Assembly (NCBI GenBank): GCA_026018925.1
Contig: JAKSZU010000026.1
Span: forward strand, 18,839,127-18,903,126
Length of the DNA: 64,000 bases
DNA from: Tupaia tana
Taxonomy: Eukaryota > Chordata > Mammalia > Scandentia > Tupaiidae
Direction: 5' to 3'
A program made the translations under genes and the position numbers. Shown piece by piece: positions 20,385 to 31,079 of the stretch. Within the stretch, counting starts at the first letter, position 1, and the number at the start of each line of letters is the position of its first letter. Below the pieces are notes generated by a model. It worked only from the letters and a program-made list of their open reading frames with translations. It was not told the origin of the DNA and did no database searches.

Positions 20385-20864
20385 TTTTTGAATTCCTAAC
20401 ATGATGTCATCGCTCGGAGCCCACCCGAGGAACAGGTGTTGCTGTTTCCCTCCAGGAAGGGGAGCCAGGTGGCAGGCAAGGGAGGCTCGCATTCTACCTT
20501 CCCTGGTATCTTTTGAATTATAAACCATGTGAATGTATTACCCAGTCCAAATATAAGTAAAATGTAAACATGAAAATAAAAGACTTCCAAAACAGCACTA
20601 TTAAATCAATGTTCAATGTTGAAGATGCTAAGTATATATACAGAGGCATGAATAAATAGAGAATGCAATGAATCCATTTAAAAATACTTATTTAAAAACA
20701 TTTGGAAGACAAAGAAAAGAAGAAAATATGTGTATTTATAGGCACATTCTACTTGAGAGTGCCACCACTCAAAGACAGCCACCATTAAATATTATAGTTT
20801 ATTTCTTTCTCATCTGTTTTCTGTTTTGTTTGGGCTTGTTGGATTATTAAAGATCTGAATATGG
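20385..20864. other. A+T-rich sequence, possibly an old LINE 3' end
   Basis: CCATGTGAATGTATTACCC followed by AAATATAAG recalls LINE 3' ends, but I cannot place it in a family. No coding potential. Confidence 0.35.
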
Positions 20865-21126
20865 GGGACCAACAGATGGCATAATGGTTACATCGCTGGA
20901 CCCTCACGTAGTCAATCACAGTTCGAGTCCCAGACCAGGTGGTTTAAAATTCGTGCCGGGTGTGTGTATGTGTGTGCCAAAAAACCTGAGAAGAGAATGG
21001 AGGGGAAGGGATTGTGGCATGGCCATCCCCCCATGGGGTGACTGCTCGCTTTCTATATCTCCATTTCTCTCTGCCTCTCCTGCAAGCACACATGCCCTAT
21101 AGGAAAAAATCTCTCTTAAATAAAAA
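20865..21126 (+). mobile_element. tSINE-C
   Basis: GGGACCAACAGATGGCATAATGG head with box A-like AATGG, box B GTTCGAGTCCC, end CCCTATAGG. Flanks GATCTGAATATGG and AATTTGAACATGG. Confidence 0.85.
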
Positions 21127-21274
21127 ATTTGAACATGGATAAATGTTCATGGTATAGCATCATGGTATAGCTTGGAACATAATTCTTTTTTTTAAAGTTC
21201 ATTTATGTCTGTCTTCTATGAATGAGAGAGACAGAAAGAGACAGGTAACATCTTCCACAGAGTCTTTTATTTTA

Positions 21275-21458
21275 AGAAAAATTAATAACAATAATTTAAT
21301 AATTATTTTAAAATTATTATTCTTTTGTTAAAGAATAATGATTTTAATTGGACCAGAGAGAGAAAGCGAGACGGCAAACTACCAGGTCCTGGACTCAAAC
21401 CACAGTCAGACATGTGGGAGCCCAGCACTTTTAACCACCACACCACCTGCCACCTCCC
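21275..21458 (-). mobile_element. tSINE-B, minus
   Basis: AATTATT-type tail, GGACCAGAGAGAGAAAGCGAG, reversed head GTCAGACATGTGGGAGCC ending CCACCTGCC. Confidence 0.8.
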
Positions 21459-21459
21459 C

Positions 21460-23247
21460 CAACAGTCTTTCATGCATAATCCACCCCAGCTCAGTCACTC
21501 CAAGATCATAGGCAAGTGCATCCAAAGTTCAGGGAGGCCCTCAGACACACCCCCAGAACCTTCCCACGCTGGTCAGCCTTGCAGACCGTGGCATTACTGC
21601 TGCGACACCGTCTGGCCCCTGAACATTATCCTTAGAGGCTGGTATTAGGTCCTCGCTTGAGATGGGAAGCCCTGAGATGTCTCAGACAAAAATTCTGCGT
21701 CACTCCCCCAACACGGGGATGTGACTGAAGGTGGAAGGAGAGGGAGACCCGGCTGCCCACGTGTCCCATGATCCTCTCCAGCCTTGGGTCTCCAGACGTC
21801 TCCCTCCACCTGCCAGGTTCACTGATGAGAGCAGCAAGGGGAAAATGTGCTCGCTTTGGGGCCAGGGGATCAGGGCACGGGAGAATGAGCGAGAGCAATG
21901 GGAGCATGGAGCCAAGGAGGGGGCAAAGAGAGGGAACGATGGGTGGGAGGGAAGACAGTCAGACAGGAACACCACCACGGGAGGCTGGGGAGCGGCGGGG
22001 GCTGGGCACATTTGCTTCTTGTTCTTCCACACTGGGTAGGATGCGTTGGGGGTGGGAGCAGGTGAATCCACACAAGAGCAGACCCGCTGTGTCCACTTCG
22101 TTCTGCCCAAAGAAAGGCCAGGTGGGTTCCCAGGTGAGATGGTTACCATGGGGACAAGGGCACTTAGGGTCTGGGGTACATGTGTGTGAGAGACAATGTA
22201 TTGGGGTGACTGGAAGACAGGGGCGCACAGGCCTGAAGGAGGCTCTTAACTGAAACACAGGAGTCTCCTGTGAACTCATTGCCAGACCTCACCTCCCCCA
22301 GGAGGCCTTCCAGGATGTCCTATCCCCTGGGAAAGGGAACAGAGAAAAAAGCATGAGAAATAAAGACAGAGGAGCATGGGGTTAGAGCTGCTGGGGGAAG
22401 CTAGGTGGAGGGGAAGAGGGAGAGAGCAAGAGGAGAGATGGATGAGACAGTGGGGACAGGGAGGGTGGGCATGGAGGGACCTGCCCACCTGGCGTGGAAG
22501 GGACCATGCGTGTGGCAGGTACCCGGAAGGACAATGACCGAGATGAGAAATGACAGGCAGATTGGCACTTCGAAGGGACAGGGGGCTCAGGAAAGTGGGA
22601 AACAGAGAACAGGAGGAGGTGACAGTGCCAGCAGCTGCAGGGGGCACGGAGGACAGGACAGGGACCACTTAGGCATGGCCACCACAGACCCACCCATGCT
22701 TCCTGGTGACTCATAGCCTCCCGGGCCCAGCCAGCCTGGACACACCATGACATACCCAGCCACGTCTTCAGCTCCCCATCACCTCCGGAAGGGAGCCCAG
22801 CCTTCTCCTCTGCACGGCAGCCCTCTCTAACCTGCTTGTCCCATCGACCCCCAGTCCGTATCCACCTGTGCCCAGGCCCCCACGTGGGGCCTCCCAGGAT
22901 CCTGCCCTCTCCACCCTGTTCCTTTGCCGTGCCTCACCTCCCCTAGGAGGCCCTCCAGGATGCCTCCTTCCTTTTCTGTGCCCTTACTGCTTTGGGCCCA
23001 GGGGGATGGGAGATGATGGACACCTCAGTGGGGACATGCACTGGACCTGGGCCTCAGGATGAGCCCAGGCATCCGGGTGGAAAGGGAGGTGGGGCAGTCC
23101 CCCGCAGAGGGAACGGGGAGCGAAATGCAGGCCATGGGAACGGCAGAGCACCTTCGCCCTACTCCACGCCAAGTCCCCTTCTCACCTCCAGTCTGCTTCC
23201 TTTGTTCCAGACCTGGCCCGGCTCCCTGCCCATGTGTGGAGACCTGA
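21460..23247. other. SINE-free, G/C-rich stretch without a supported gene
   Basis: Open frames of 120-160 codons occur on both strands (21700-22150, 21768-22253, 22276-22753), but they overlap each other and follow base bias. CACCTCCCCCAGGAGGCCTT at 22290 and a near copy CACCTCCCCTAGGAGGCCCT at 22937 resemble the L2-type 'CTCCAGGAAGCCTTCC' motif, so old L2 pieces are likely. Confidence 0.45.
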
Positions 23248-23515
23248 GGGGCAGGTGGCGTAGTGGCTACAGCGCTGGACTCCCATGTAGTCGACTGCGA
23301 TTCGAGTCCCGGACCCGGTGGCTTAAACTCACGCCGGGTGAGTGTGCGTGCGTGCCCAAGATCCCGAGAGGAGAATGGAGGAGAAGGGATTGTGGCGTGG
23401 CCATCCCCCCTGGGGGGTGATTTCTCGCTTTCTGTCTCTCTGTCTCTCTCTGTCTTTCTGGCAAGCGCATGTGCCCTATAGCGAAATCCTTTCCTAAAAA
23501 ATAAAAAAAAATAAC
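23248..23515 (+). mobile_element. tSINE-A, subtype A2
   Basis: Head GGGGCAGGTGGCGTAGTGGC (the start resembles tSINE-B), then A-type body with box B ATTCGAGTCCC, the C6/G6 hairpin and CCCTATAGC. Confidence 0.88.
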
Positions 23516-23629
23516 AGAAGCGGAACTGTCTCTGTCTTGCCTGTGCTGTGGTCCCTCCCTCCCCCCCAGGCCACCTTTCTTTTCCTCTTTCTGGTCAAGC
23601 AGGGGTGCAGGGAGGACAAGAAGGGGGTA

Positions 23630-23725
23630 TTGGTCCAATCCTCATCACGCAGATGGGAACTGAGGCCCAGAGAGGGAGAACGCCCACCCCAGGTCACACG
23701 GTGGAACTGTGGAGCCCTCCTGGGG
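23630..23725 (-). mobile_element. MIR, minus
   Basis: CAGATGGGAACTGAGGCCC, AGAGAGGGAGAACGCC and CAGGTCACACGGTGG match the reversed MIR. Confidence 0.65.
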
Positions 23726-23919
23726 CTGGCCTCTGGCTGGTCCCCTCCTCGGCCACCTGCCCCCTCCTCACTCCTCTCGTGGGCCCACCCCGCCAACCCC
23801 CTCTTCCTTTCACTCAGTCTGATCCTAGATTCTGTCCTCATCCCCCATTCTCCCCTCCTCCCTCCCTGGGGCAGAGTGGTTGAATTCTGGGTCTCTATCT
23901 TCCCAGTTCATCTATAGGA

Positions 23920-24320
23920 TCGCAAATGTCTCTCTCTCTCCCTCTCTCCGTCTCTCCCCCCCCACCGCCCATCCTGTCTGTCTTCCTCTCAGCCTCCTAG
24001 GCTCCCTCGCTCTCCCCCTGCCTGCCTCCCTCTCTCTCTCATTCCACATCAGAGCTCTCTCAGTGAGGCTCTTTGTCTCTCTTTCTCCATGTCTCTCACT
24101 GTCTCCCTATTGTGTCTCTCCCTCACGGTGTCTCTGTCTCCCTGCTGTGTCTCTTCCCTCCTCTCCCGCCGTCCCCCTGCCTGCTCCCCCCACCCCCTCC
24201 TTGCTGCATCTCCCATCCAGACCAGCGCCCCATGCAGTGTGTGTCCACACTATCGCACGCACACCCCTGTGCACACACACTCATGCCCACACACGGGCTC
24301 ACGGACCCCGCTCCCATGTT
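23920..24320. repeat. Pyrimidine-rich CTCTC/CTGTCTC tract, then CA-rich
   Basis: About 280 bp of CT-rich sequence with CTCTCTC, TGTCTCC and CTCCCTC words, followed by a CACAC-rich stretch to 24300. Long open frames here are compositional. Confidence 0.8.
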
Positions 24321-24524
24321 CTTCCAATGAAAAGCCTCCCTCCCCCAACCTGGCCCTCCCAGTGAATGGGCACTCGGGTCAGCTGTCCAGCCCATGCTGG
24401 GAACAGGCACCCTGCGGAGGCTGGAATGGGACAGGGACAGAGACAGGACAGTGGTGGGGGAGGAGCAGACGGTGGCGAGGAGGAACACGAGGTGCTCCTG
24501 CACCCTGGGCCGCGCACCAAGCAT

Positions 24525-24700
24525 GTGGCCAGATATGGTTTTAATAAACTCGGCACATCGTGCCCTCACGCCAGCTGCTGCACACCCTCGCCCATCCCCT
24601 GGATCTCATTTATTCCTCATTAGCAAAATCACCTGTTTGTCAAGTAGGGACAGCTTAGCGAGACATTAAATTGCGCTGAAGCTGAGAGGGGCTTGGGGGC
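24525..24700. promoter_or_regulatory. Candidate conserved non-coding element
   Basis: Repeat-free segment with GGTTTTAATAAACTCGGC, CATTTATTCCTCATTAGC, AAAATCACCTGTTTGTC and GACATTAAATTGCGCTG. It combines AT-rich homeobox-like words, a Cdx-like TTTAATAAA and an E-box CACCTG. Constraint is inferred only. Confidence 0.3.
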
Positions 24701-24994
24701 CACCGCGGGCAGCGGGGGGGTGATGGGGGGGGGAGGGCGGCAGTGACCCGGGTTCCAACTTTGCTCAGGCTGTAGGCGCAAGTCCCCTGGTGCTGGCAGC
24801 CGCACTCCCACCCCGATAGCCCGTGAAGGGCTGGATTTAGGTTGGCATGAGACACGTTTCCCGAAGTCGCTAACAGGGGAGGGTGCCAGTTGAGGCAGCA
24901 GGAAGGGGTGCAGGGGCAAGGCACCCCGCTTCCCTCTGGAGAGCTGGCGTGGGAGGGAGCACGCTGCACGGTGATTCTCACACAGCAGTGCTGC

Positions 24995-25130
24995 CCTGCA
25001 TTGCGCCAGCAGGCAGAGCTGGGTTCAAATCCCTGTCCCACCACGCCCGTGCTGTGTAAGCTGGGACAGGTCCCTGCACCTCTCTGAGCCTCCCTCGTGC
25101 ACCTCTAAGATGGGGGTGACGACAGCAGCG
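24995..25130 (+). mobile_element. MIR, plus
   Basis: AGCTGGGTTCAAATCCCTG, GCTGTGTAAGCTGGGACAGG, CACCTCTCTGAGCCTC and TCTAAGATGGGGGTGA follow the MIR core closely. Confidence 0.8.
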
Positions 25131-25145
25131 ACCTGCTCAGGTTGT

Positions 25146-25172
25146 CCAGAATTAGAATTAGAATTAGAATTC
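25146..25172. repeat. (AGAATT)4 hexamer repeat
   Basis: Four units of a 6 bp word ending in an EcoRI-like GAATTC. Confidence 0.95.
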
Positions 25173-25229
25173 AATGAGACAGGAAGCAGGCAGCCCTTAG
25201 CTAGCGCCTGGAGCCCAGGAAACAAGCGA

Positions 25230-25375
25230 TGCCGTGTGGGACGCCGTGTGACTTTGAATGACTTACTAGACCTCTTGGGGTCTCGTTTTCTTCATTTATG
25301 GGGACCATAGTCACAACCGTCCATAGCACGGCTAAGAGATTTAAGTGAAAGCATGTTGTAAAATACTTTCAGAAA
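25230..25375 (+). mobile_element. MIR, plus
   Basis: GTGTGACTTTGAATGACTTA, CTCTTGGGGTCTCG, TTCTTCATTTATGGGG and AAAATACTTTCAG follow the MIR 3' half. Confidence 0.7.
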
Positions 25376-25403
25376 TCTAGGAATTTGCCTCTCTCGTTCC
25401 CTT

Positions 25404-25589
25404 CTTTTTTTTTTTTTTTGTGGTTTGTTTTATTTTGTTTAACTTTACTTATTTATTTATTTTCATTTGACCTGAGAGGGACAGGGCAAGAGAGAGAGAG
25501 AAAGTGAGAAAGTAAGCTGCCAGGGACTTGAACTGCAGTCAGCCATGTGGGAATCCAGTGCTTCTAACCACCACACCATTTGCTGGCCC
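25404..25589 (-). mobile_element. tSINE-B, minus
   Basis: T run, TTATTTATTTATT tail, GAGAGAGAGAGAAAG, reversed head GTCAGCCATGTGGGAATCC ending ATTTGCTGGCCCC. Confidence 0.85.
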
Positions 25590-25595
25590 CCATAC

Positions 25596-25604
<9 letters not shown>

Positions 25605-25626
<22 letters not shown>

Positions 25627-25859
25627 TTTTGAGAGGTTTTTGCTATAAGGCGCATGTGCTCGCCAGACAGACAGAAAGCGAGAAATCATCCCCCAGGGGA
25701 GATAGCCACACCGCAACTCCTCCTCCATTCTCCTCTCGGGATCTTGGGCACGCACGCACATGCGCCCAGTGTGCGTTTAAGCTACCGGGTCCAGGACTTG
25801 AACCGCGGTCGGCTACATGGGAGTCCAGCGACATAGCCATTACGCTAACTGCTGGTCCC
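25605..25859 (-). mobile_element. tSINE-A, minus
   Basis: Long T run, GCTATAAGGCGCATG, complete body, reversed head GCTAACTGCTGGTCCCC. Target duplication CATACTTCCATTCTT / CACACTTCCATTCTT. Confidence 0.9.
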
Positions 25860-26400
25860 CACACTTCCATTCTTAAGCACAAGTATAAGATGTTCACTGC
25901 AGCCTTGTTTATCACTGGGGTGTTTGGAATCCACCTCACTTTCAACCACAGACATGATTACGTTTATGACGGTGCGTCCACACACTGCAGTCTCTTCTGG
26001 TATGTTTCAGCTGTCCGAGAGGTGATGAATGCAGACATCAAACAACTCAGAAGAGCATCAGGTAAACATAAAGTCCCTTCTTCCCTTCAGTCTAACTCCT
26101 CAGAGGACATTGCTGATCAGTTTTGCGTGTGCCAATTCTGGGCAGTTTCTAGGCATATACAAAGACACCACACGTGTGTGTATGTGTGCGCGCGCATGTG
26201 TGTGTGTCTACACAGAGGGTGTCATGCTGTACATACTCACAGGCAACTTTTCTCACCCAACCATGTATGTGCTAGGTTGTTAAATGAAAAAAGTAAGTAA
26301 CGGTACGGCGTGTTTGGTAGGATCCTAATTCTGTAAATATATTCAGAGACGAAAGATCCAGAACACCGCGGAAAGATAAATAAGAGATCCTCGAAGCTGT
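25860..26400 (+). mobile_element. LINE-1 3' region-like sequence
   Basis: AAGATGTTCACTGCAGCC at the left and TTAAATGAAAAAAGTAAGTA with GATCCTAATTCTGTAAATA at the right match segments of old L1 3' UTRs. The middle includes a TG/CG-alternating stretch near 26175. Confidence 0.5.
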
Positions 26401-26780
26401 GTAGGGAGGAGAAGGCCGAAGACTGAAGTCTGATACTCAGTCCTGTAGGAAGCCCCGCACACCTTGCGGGGCTGCTGGGAGATTCCAGGAGGTGCTGTGA
26501 CAGGAAAGCTGCCCTTAGTTCATCGCCATGGTTATCTTCATGGTGGTGACAGTCAGGAATCACAGAGCTGAACCTGCTTTAAACTTCATGAACCTGAGCT
26601 CATGGGAGCCCCTGGCGGGTGCCCCGTCCACGTGAGCACACGGCTGTCACAAGAGCGCTCCAGGGACCAAGTCAAGAATGACCCCTCCTTCCCCTGCCCG
26701 AGGCCCAAGGCAGCAGGCGTAAGGCAGGCGGCGGACTGGCCGGGCCATCGCGGGCCTGGCGTGAAGCCTCAGCCGGCGGC
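26400..26780. other. No supported feature
   Basis: GC-rich towards the right. The open frame 26602-27159 (185 codons, Pro/Ala/Ser-rich) has no recognisable domain. Confidence 0.5.
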
Positions 26781-26925
26781 TGACCAGCTGGCCGAGCCCC
26801 TGAGTGAGGGCCCAGCTGCCCAGCCTGGCCCAGCCCTCTCCCAGGGAGCAGGAATTAACAGGAAGGCGTCCTTTGCACCTCCTCAGCTCATTAGCTCCCC
26901 GGCCTCATTCTCTCGGAAAGCTGGA
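26780..26925. promoter_or_regulatory. Candidate conserved non-coding element
   Basis: CAGGAATTAACAGGAAGGCG, TCCTTTGCACCTCCTC and TCAGCTCATTAGCTCCCC stand out in a GC-rich, repeat-free region. CCTTTGCA and CATTAGC are plausible factor sites. Weak call. Confidence 0.2.
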
Positions 26926-27234
26926 GTCCTGCTTGTGGCCTCACGCTCCACTGCTGGGCCTGCGAGTGTGGCCGGCCATCCTCCGTCCCACCGGGGGCCA
27001 CTCCTTCCCATCTGCCTCCCTGCTCGGAATCTTTCCCCTTTGTCTTCCCTCTGCTGCCGCCCCCAGCCGGCCCACTTGACTCCGGTACCTTCTCCTCTTT
27101 CCTCTCGGGATGCCCTCCTGGTGGTGGGCACGGTGCCTGTGGTTCCTCTCTGCTCCTGACTCAGACCCCAAGCCTCAAGTCTCTCTCTCCTCCCTCCCCT
27201 AAAAGAACGGAACAACTCAGAAGATTCATAGACA

Positions 27235-27330
27235 CAGGGCCTAAAAAAGAAACCTTGGTCAGGGTCACTCCACAGATGGGAACACTGAGGCCCAGAGAGG
27301 GGAGACTTATCTGAAATCCAAGAGCAAATG
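27235..27330 (-). mobile_element. MIR, minus
   Basis: CACAGATGGGAACACTGAGG, CCCAGAGAGGGGAGAC and TGAAATCCAAGAGC match the reversed MIR. Confidence 0.6.
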
Positions 27331-27394
27331 GAACAATCCACCCCACATTCACCTACTAAGTGTTTAGAGAGTCCTCTGAAGAGTGGTAGACTTG

Positions 27395-27667
27395 GGGAAC
27401 CAGCAGTTAGCGTAACGGCTATGTCGCTGGACTCCCACGTAGTCGACCGCGGTTCGTGTCCCAGACCCGGTGGCTTAAAACTCACGCCGGGCACGTGTGC
27501 GTGCGTGCCCAAGATCCCGAGAGGAGAATGGAGGAGAAGGGATTGCGGCGTGGCCATCCCCCCTGGGGGGTGATTTCTCGCTTTCTGTCTCTCTGTCTCT
27601 CTCTGTCTGTCTGGCGAGCGCACGCGCCCTGTAGCGAAAATCTCTCTCAAAAAAAAATAAATAAATA
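27395..27667 (+). mobile_element. tSINE-A, subtype A1
   Basis: GGGAACCAGCAGTTAGCG head; box B reads GGTTCGTGTCC, which is A1 (CG) after CpG decay. Target duplication AAGAGTGGTAGACTTGG at 27379 and AAGAGTGGCAGACTTGG at 27668. Confidence 0.93.
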
Positions 27668-27949
27668 AAGAGTGGCAGACTTGGTGCTAGAACCAGGAAC
27701 ACAGCAGTGGGCTGGACAGCCACTAGGGAAGACAGCAAGGACAGGGCTGAGCCTGAGGGTCCATCTGGGCAAAGACCTACCGTGGGGAAGGGCGAGGCCT
27801 GCCTCCTGGCCTCCGGGCTCCCTGGCCAGTTCCAGCGCCCTGTCTTTTCCCTGCTGACCAGCCCCCAGCTCCGAAGCTTTCAGCCCAACTCAAGCCTCAA
27901 CCACAGTCCCTACTTACCCTTGTGGACTTGCCCATCCAGACTAGGAGCT

Positions 27950-28355
27950 GGCAAACGTTTCCTGCAAAGGATCAAAAAATCAATCTATTTTTTTTTTATT
28001 TTGCAGGCCATACAGTCTTTGTTACAATGATTTAATTCTTCTACTTTTATTATTATTTTATTTATTTATTATTTTTATTATTACTATTATTATTTTTATT
28101 TTGACCAGAAAGAGACAGGAAGAGAGAGAAAGTGAGAAAGCAAACTGCCAAGTCCGAGACTCGCACCACTGTCAGCCATGTGGGAATCCAGCACCTCAAC
28201 CACCATGCCACCTTGCTGGCCCCCAATTGTGCCATTGTAAAGAGAAAGACGATCTGGAAAAGCACAGGCCGTGTTCCAATAAAACTTTATTTACAAAAAC
28301 AGGTAGGGAGCTGTTTGGCCCTTGGGTATGAATTTGCTGACTCTTGGACTAAGAG
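27950..28355 (+). mobile_element. MER1-like hAT (Charlie) element, split
   Basis: GGCAAACGTTTCCTGCAAAG, TTTTGCAGGCCATACAG and, after the SINE, GTGTTCCAATAAAACTTTAT, TTACAAAAACAGG and TTTGCTGACTCTTGG follow the MER1-type consensus from end to end. Confidence 0.8.
28036..28223 (-). mobile_element. tSINE-B, minus, inside MER1-like element
   Basis: TTATTATTTTATTT tail, GACCAGAAAGAGACAGG, reversed head GTCAGCCATGTGGGAATCC ending TTGCTGGCCCCC. Confidence 0.87.
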
Positions 28356-28379
28356 TTTTCTTTCCTTAATTAATTAATT

Positions 28380-28650
28380 TATTATTATTATTATTATTAT
28401 TTTAGAGATTTTTTTTTTTTACTATAGGGTATGTGCTCTTGCTGGAGAAATAGAGAAAGGCAGAAGGTGAGAACTCACCCCTTCGGGGAGGATGGCCACA
28501 CTGTAATCCCTTCTCCTCCAGTCTCCTCTTGGGATTCTGGACACACACGTACATGCACCCAGCATGAGTTTCAAGCTGCCGGGTCCAGGTCTCACCATGG
28601 TCATCCATGTGGGAGTCCAGCACCTTAACCACTATGTCACCTGCTGGCCC
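28380..28650 (-). mobile_element. tSINE-C, minus
   Basis: ATTATT tail, TACTATAGGGTATGTGC, TAATCCCTTCTCCTCC, reversed head GTCATCCATGTGGGAGTCC ending CACCTGCTGGCCC. Confidence 0.82.
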
Positions 28651-28659
28651 AGGGGTTTC

Positions 28660-29500
28660 TTAATTTAGGTTTCTCCAGGCTGGCAGCCTCACTGATTTCC
28701 TTTTGCTTAATTACATGGGATGGTATTTAAAGAGACAAAGAGAATTTTCTCCCTCCACATTCCTCACCCATGGGTTGGCCAAGGGCAAAGTTTAACCAGC
28801 TCCCTGGAGCCCGGTAGACAGAAGTTAGACATGTTTGGTTACAGTGGCCACCCTGGACACGCTGGCCCTGCTGTGGGTCCTGGCCTTGGGTCCACATTGA
28901 GATCACACCCTGTGGAACTGGCCTCTCAGCTCCAGGCTGGACTTTTCCACTTGTTCAGACTCTCACAATATAGAACCCAGACTGGGCGTCCTGGGACTGG
29001 CTTCTTTCCCTAGCTGAGGCCCTTACAATAGAATTGGTGCCTCCATTTCCCCAGTGTTAACACCGGGGACTCAGGTTTTCCTCAACCGTGGGAGCCAGGC
29101 TCAGCGGGCATGAGCGCACACACACACGTACACGTACATGCCATCCCAGAACTCTTCAATAGCTCCCAAAGAGAGGTGGGAAATCCCACCCCTTACACTA
29201 GCAGCAGCACCTCCTGAATGCGCGTCACCTCCCCTGGGGTCGGGTAGGACAGTGCAGGGGTTGAAGAAGCCCCACTGCGGACCTCGGGAGTTCGGAGGGC
29301 TCAGGCTCGCTTCTCAGAGCCTGCATGCCTTCTCTGTGTGTAGACATCACCATGGCTCCCGCCCCCCAAGCTCAGAAGGAAGCCAACATGCAATTGCATG
29401 GGAAGTCCTTGATGCAGTCCTTAGCGTGGCATTTGGTGGGAATACCCTAGGCTAAGAAGAAAGGTGCCCTGGCTCCCAGTTTACAGATGAAGAGACTGTT
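28660..29500. other. No gene recognised
   Basis: Unique-looking, moderately GC-rich. Open frames at 28720-29013 and 29138-29455 lack recognisable domains. A short CACACACA run lies near 29120. Confidence 0.45.
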
Positions 29501-29671
29501 GGGGCCAGCAGGTGGCATGGTGGTTAAAGGCACTGGACTCCCACATGGCCGACCATGGTATGAGTCCCAGACCTGGCAGCTTGCTTTCTCACTCTCTCTC
29601 TCTCTCTCTCACTCTTGGATGAAATTAAAATAAAATAAATAAATAAAGATAAAAAAAAAAAAAAAAAACAG
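29501..29671 (+). mobile_element. tSINE-B
   Basis: GGGGCCAGCAGGTGGCATGG head, TTGCTTTCTCACTCTC body, AAATAAATAAA tail with A18. Perfect 16 bp target duplication ACAGATGAAGAGACTG at 29483 and 29672, the cleanest of any B copy here. Confidence 0.92.
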
Positions 29672-29689
29672 ACAGATGAAGAGACTGAG

Positions 29690-30440
29690 GAGAAGGGGCA
29701 CACACCTGGTGTAGTGGATACTGTGGTGTGCCACCCGGACCCCTAGACCGAGAACCTTATTCCTCAGATCCTAGCAGTGGTGGCTTCTGACAGTTCTCAG
29801 CTATGAAGCTTCCTCAGGAACTGCCCTGGCCCAAGGCAGGCCCCTTCCCCAGCGTTAGGCCCTTCCCAAAGGACTCGCCGATTCAGGTGTGCAAAGTCCG
29901 GGCCCACTTTACCTCACTCTGGGGCATCTGCCAGAGGTCAGCCAGCTCCAGAGACCTCCCTGGCACCAGCCGAGGCCCCCTCGCAGCTGCCTCTCAGCCA
30001 GCTTCTCCCCCTGCCTTGTCCTGCCATCCTCACTTCCTCAAAGGCGCTGCCACTCAGGGCTCTCCCCGTGCACCACCCACAGGAACGCCTCCATCTCAGG
30101 GGCTGATTTTGGGGGGACCTGCCCTAAGACACCCAGTTACAAAGCTATGGCGCCTGCTTCCCACTCCGGGGTCACTCCCGCCACGTCACCTGCTCATCTC
30201 CAGGGCTGTGCCTGCCATGTTCCTCTCTGGGAGAGCATCTTCCTTTCATTCAGAGAGTGCAGGAACACGGGCCAGAAGAAAGCAAGGCCGACGGCTGTGC
30301 GTTCCTCCTCGGCACTGAGCTGCCTCCACTGGGTGGGATGGATGTGTGCCAACAGGAACAGCAGAAGCAGAAGCCCAGGCGGGCGCAGTGCGGAAAGTTA
30401 GTGATGTACCCAGAACACCGGGGGCCGGGGGAGGGGGTGC
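29690..30440. other. GC-rich sequence without a supported gene
   Basis: Two overlapping plus-strand frames of about 170 codons (29803-30318 and 29889-30401) in different phases show the same Pro/Ser/Ala bias and no domain, so they reflect base composition. Confidence 0.5.
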
Positions 30441-30446
30441 CAACAT

Positions 30447-30556
30447 AGAGTGCTAGGTCTCAACCCCAGATCTGGAGCAAGGCCTGGGAACTGGCATTTC
30501 TAACAGGTTTCCTGGTGATGCCGATTCTGCTGGTCCAGGGAGCTGGGAGAATGATT
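30447..30556 (+). mobile_element. MER5-like hAT fragment
   Basis: CTCAACCCCAGATCTGGAG, GAACTGGCATTTCTAACAGG and TGATGCCGATTCTGCTGGTC match the MER5 3' half. Confidence 0.7.
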
Positions 30557-30618
30557 ACCTGAGTGGACAAGGGCATACCGTCTAGACCAAGGACACCCCC
30601 ATTTAAAGACCAATCCAT

Positions 30619-30789
30619 GGGGCCGGCAGGTGGCGTGGTGGTTAAGGGTGCTGGACTCCCACATGGCCAACCGCGGCTCAAGTCCCAGACCTAGTGGCTT
30701 GCTTTCTTGCTCTCTCTCTCTCTCTGATCAAAACTGGAAAATAATTAATATTAACATTAAATAAAATAATTCTTAAAGGGAAAAAAACA
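30619..30789 (+). mobile_element. tSINE-B inserted at a tSINE-C head
   Basis: GGGGCCGGCAGGTGGCGTGG head, CTTGCTTTCTTGCTCTC body, AATTAATATTAAC-type tail. Flanks AAAGACCAATCCATG and AAAGACCAGTCCGTG are the target duplication. Confidence 0.85.
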
Positions 30790-31064
30790 AAGACCAGTCC
30801 GTGACATAATGGTTAAGTTGGCTGGATCCTACATGACTGATTGGTTTGAGTCCCAGACCCGGCAGCTTGGAAAACATGCTGGGTACACGCGTAAGCATGC
30901 TCAAAATCCTGAAAAGAGGGAGAAATGGAGGTGAAGGGATTGAGGCACGACCATTCCCCTGGGCGGGTGTTTTCTCACTTTCCCTTTCTCTCTATCTTGC
31001 CCATGTGTCTTGCCTGTATCTTACATACTCTCTGGCAAGTTAAATAAATAAATAAATAAATAAG
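30790..31064 (+). mobile_element. tSINE-C
   Basis: GACCAGTCCGTGACATAATGG head, GTTTGAGTCCCAGACCC, ATGCTCAAAATCCTG, ending in AATAAATAAATAAA. The B copy at 30619 interrupts its 5' edge. Confidence 0.72.
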
Positions 31065-31079
31065 ACATCTGCATGTAAG

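Noticed and set aside
21700..23250. Possible multi-exon gene in the GC-rich region
   Set aside because: Frames on both strands are similar in length and overlap; no frame shows exon-like limits with consistent splice sites.
26602..27159. 185-codon plus-strand open frame
   Set aside because: GC-rich sequence with Pro/Ala/Ser bias, an overlapping opposite frame of greater length, and no recognisable domain.
26883..27650. 255-codon minus-strand open frame
   Set aside because: Its start lies in an antisense tSINE-A and the rest runs through GC-rich non-coding sequence. It is a composite artefact.
29803..30401. Two plus-strand frames of 170 codons
   Set aside because: They overlap in different phases with the same composition bias, which argues against coding.
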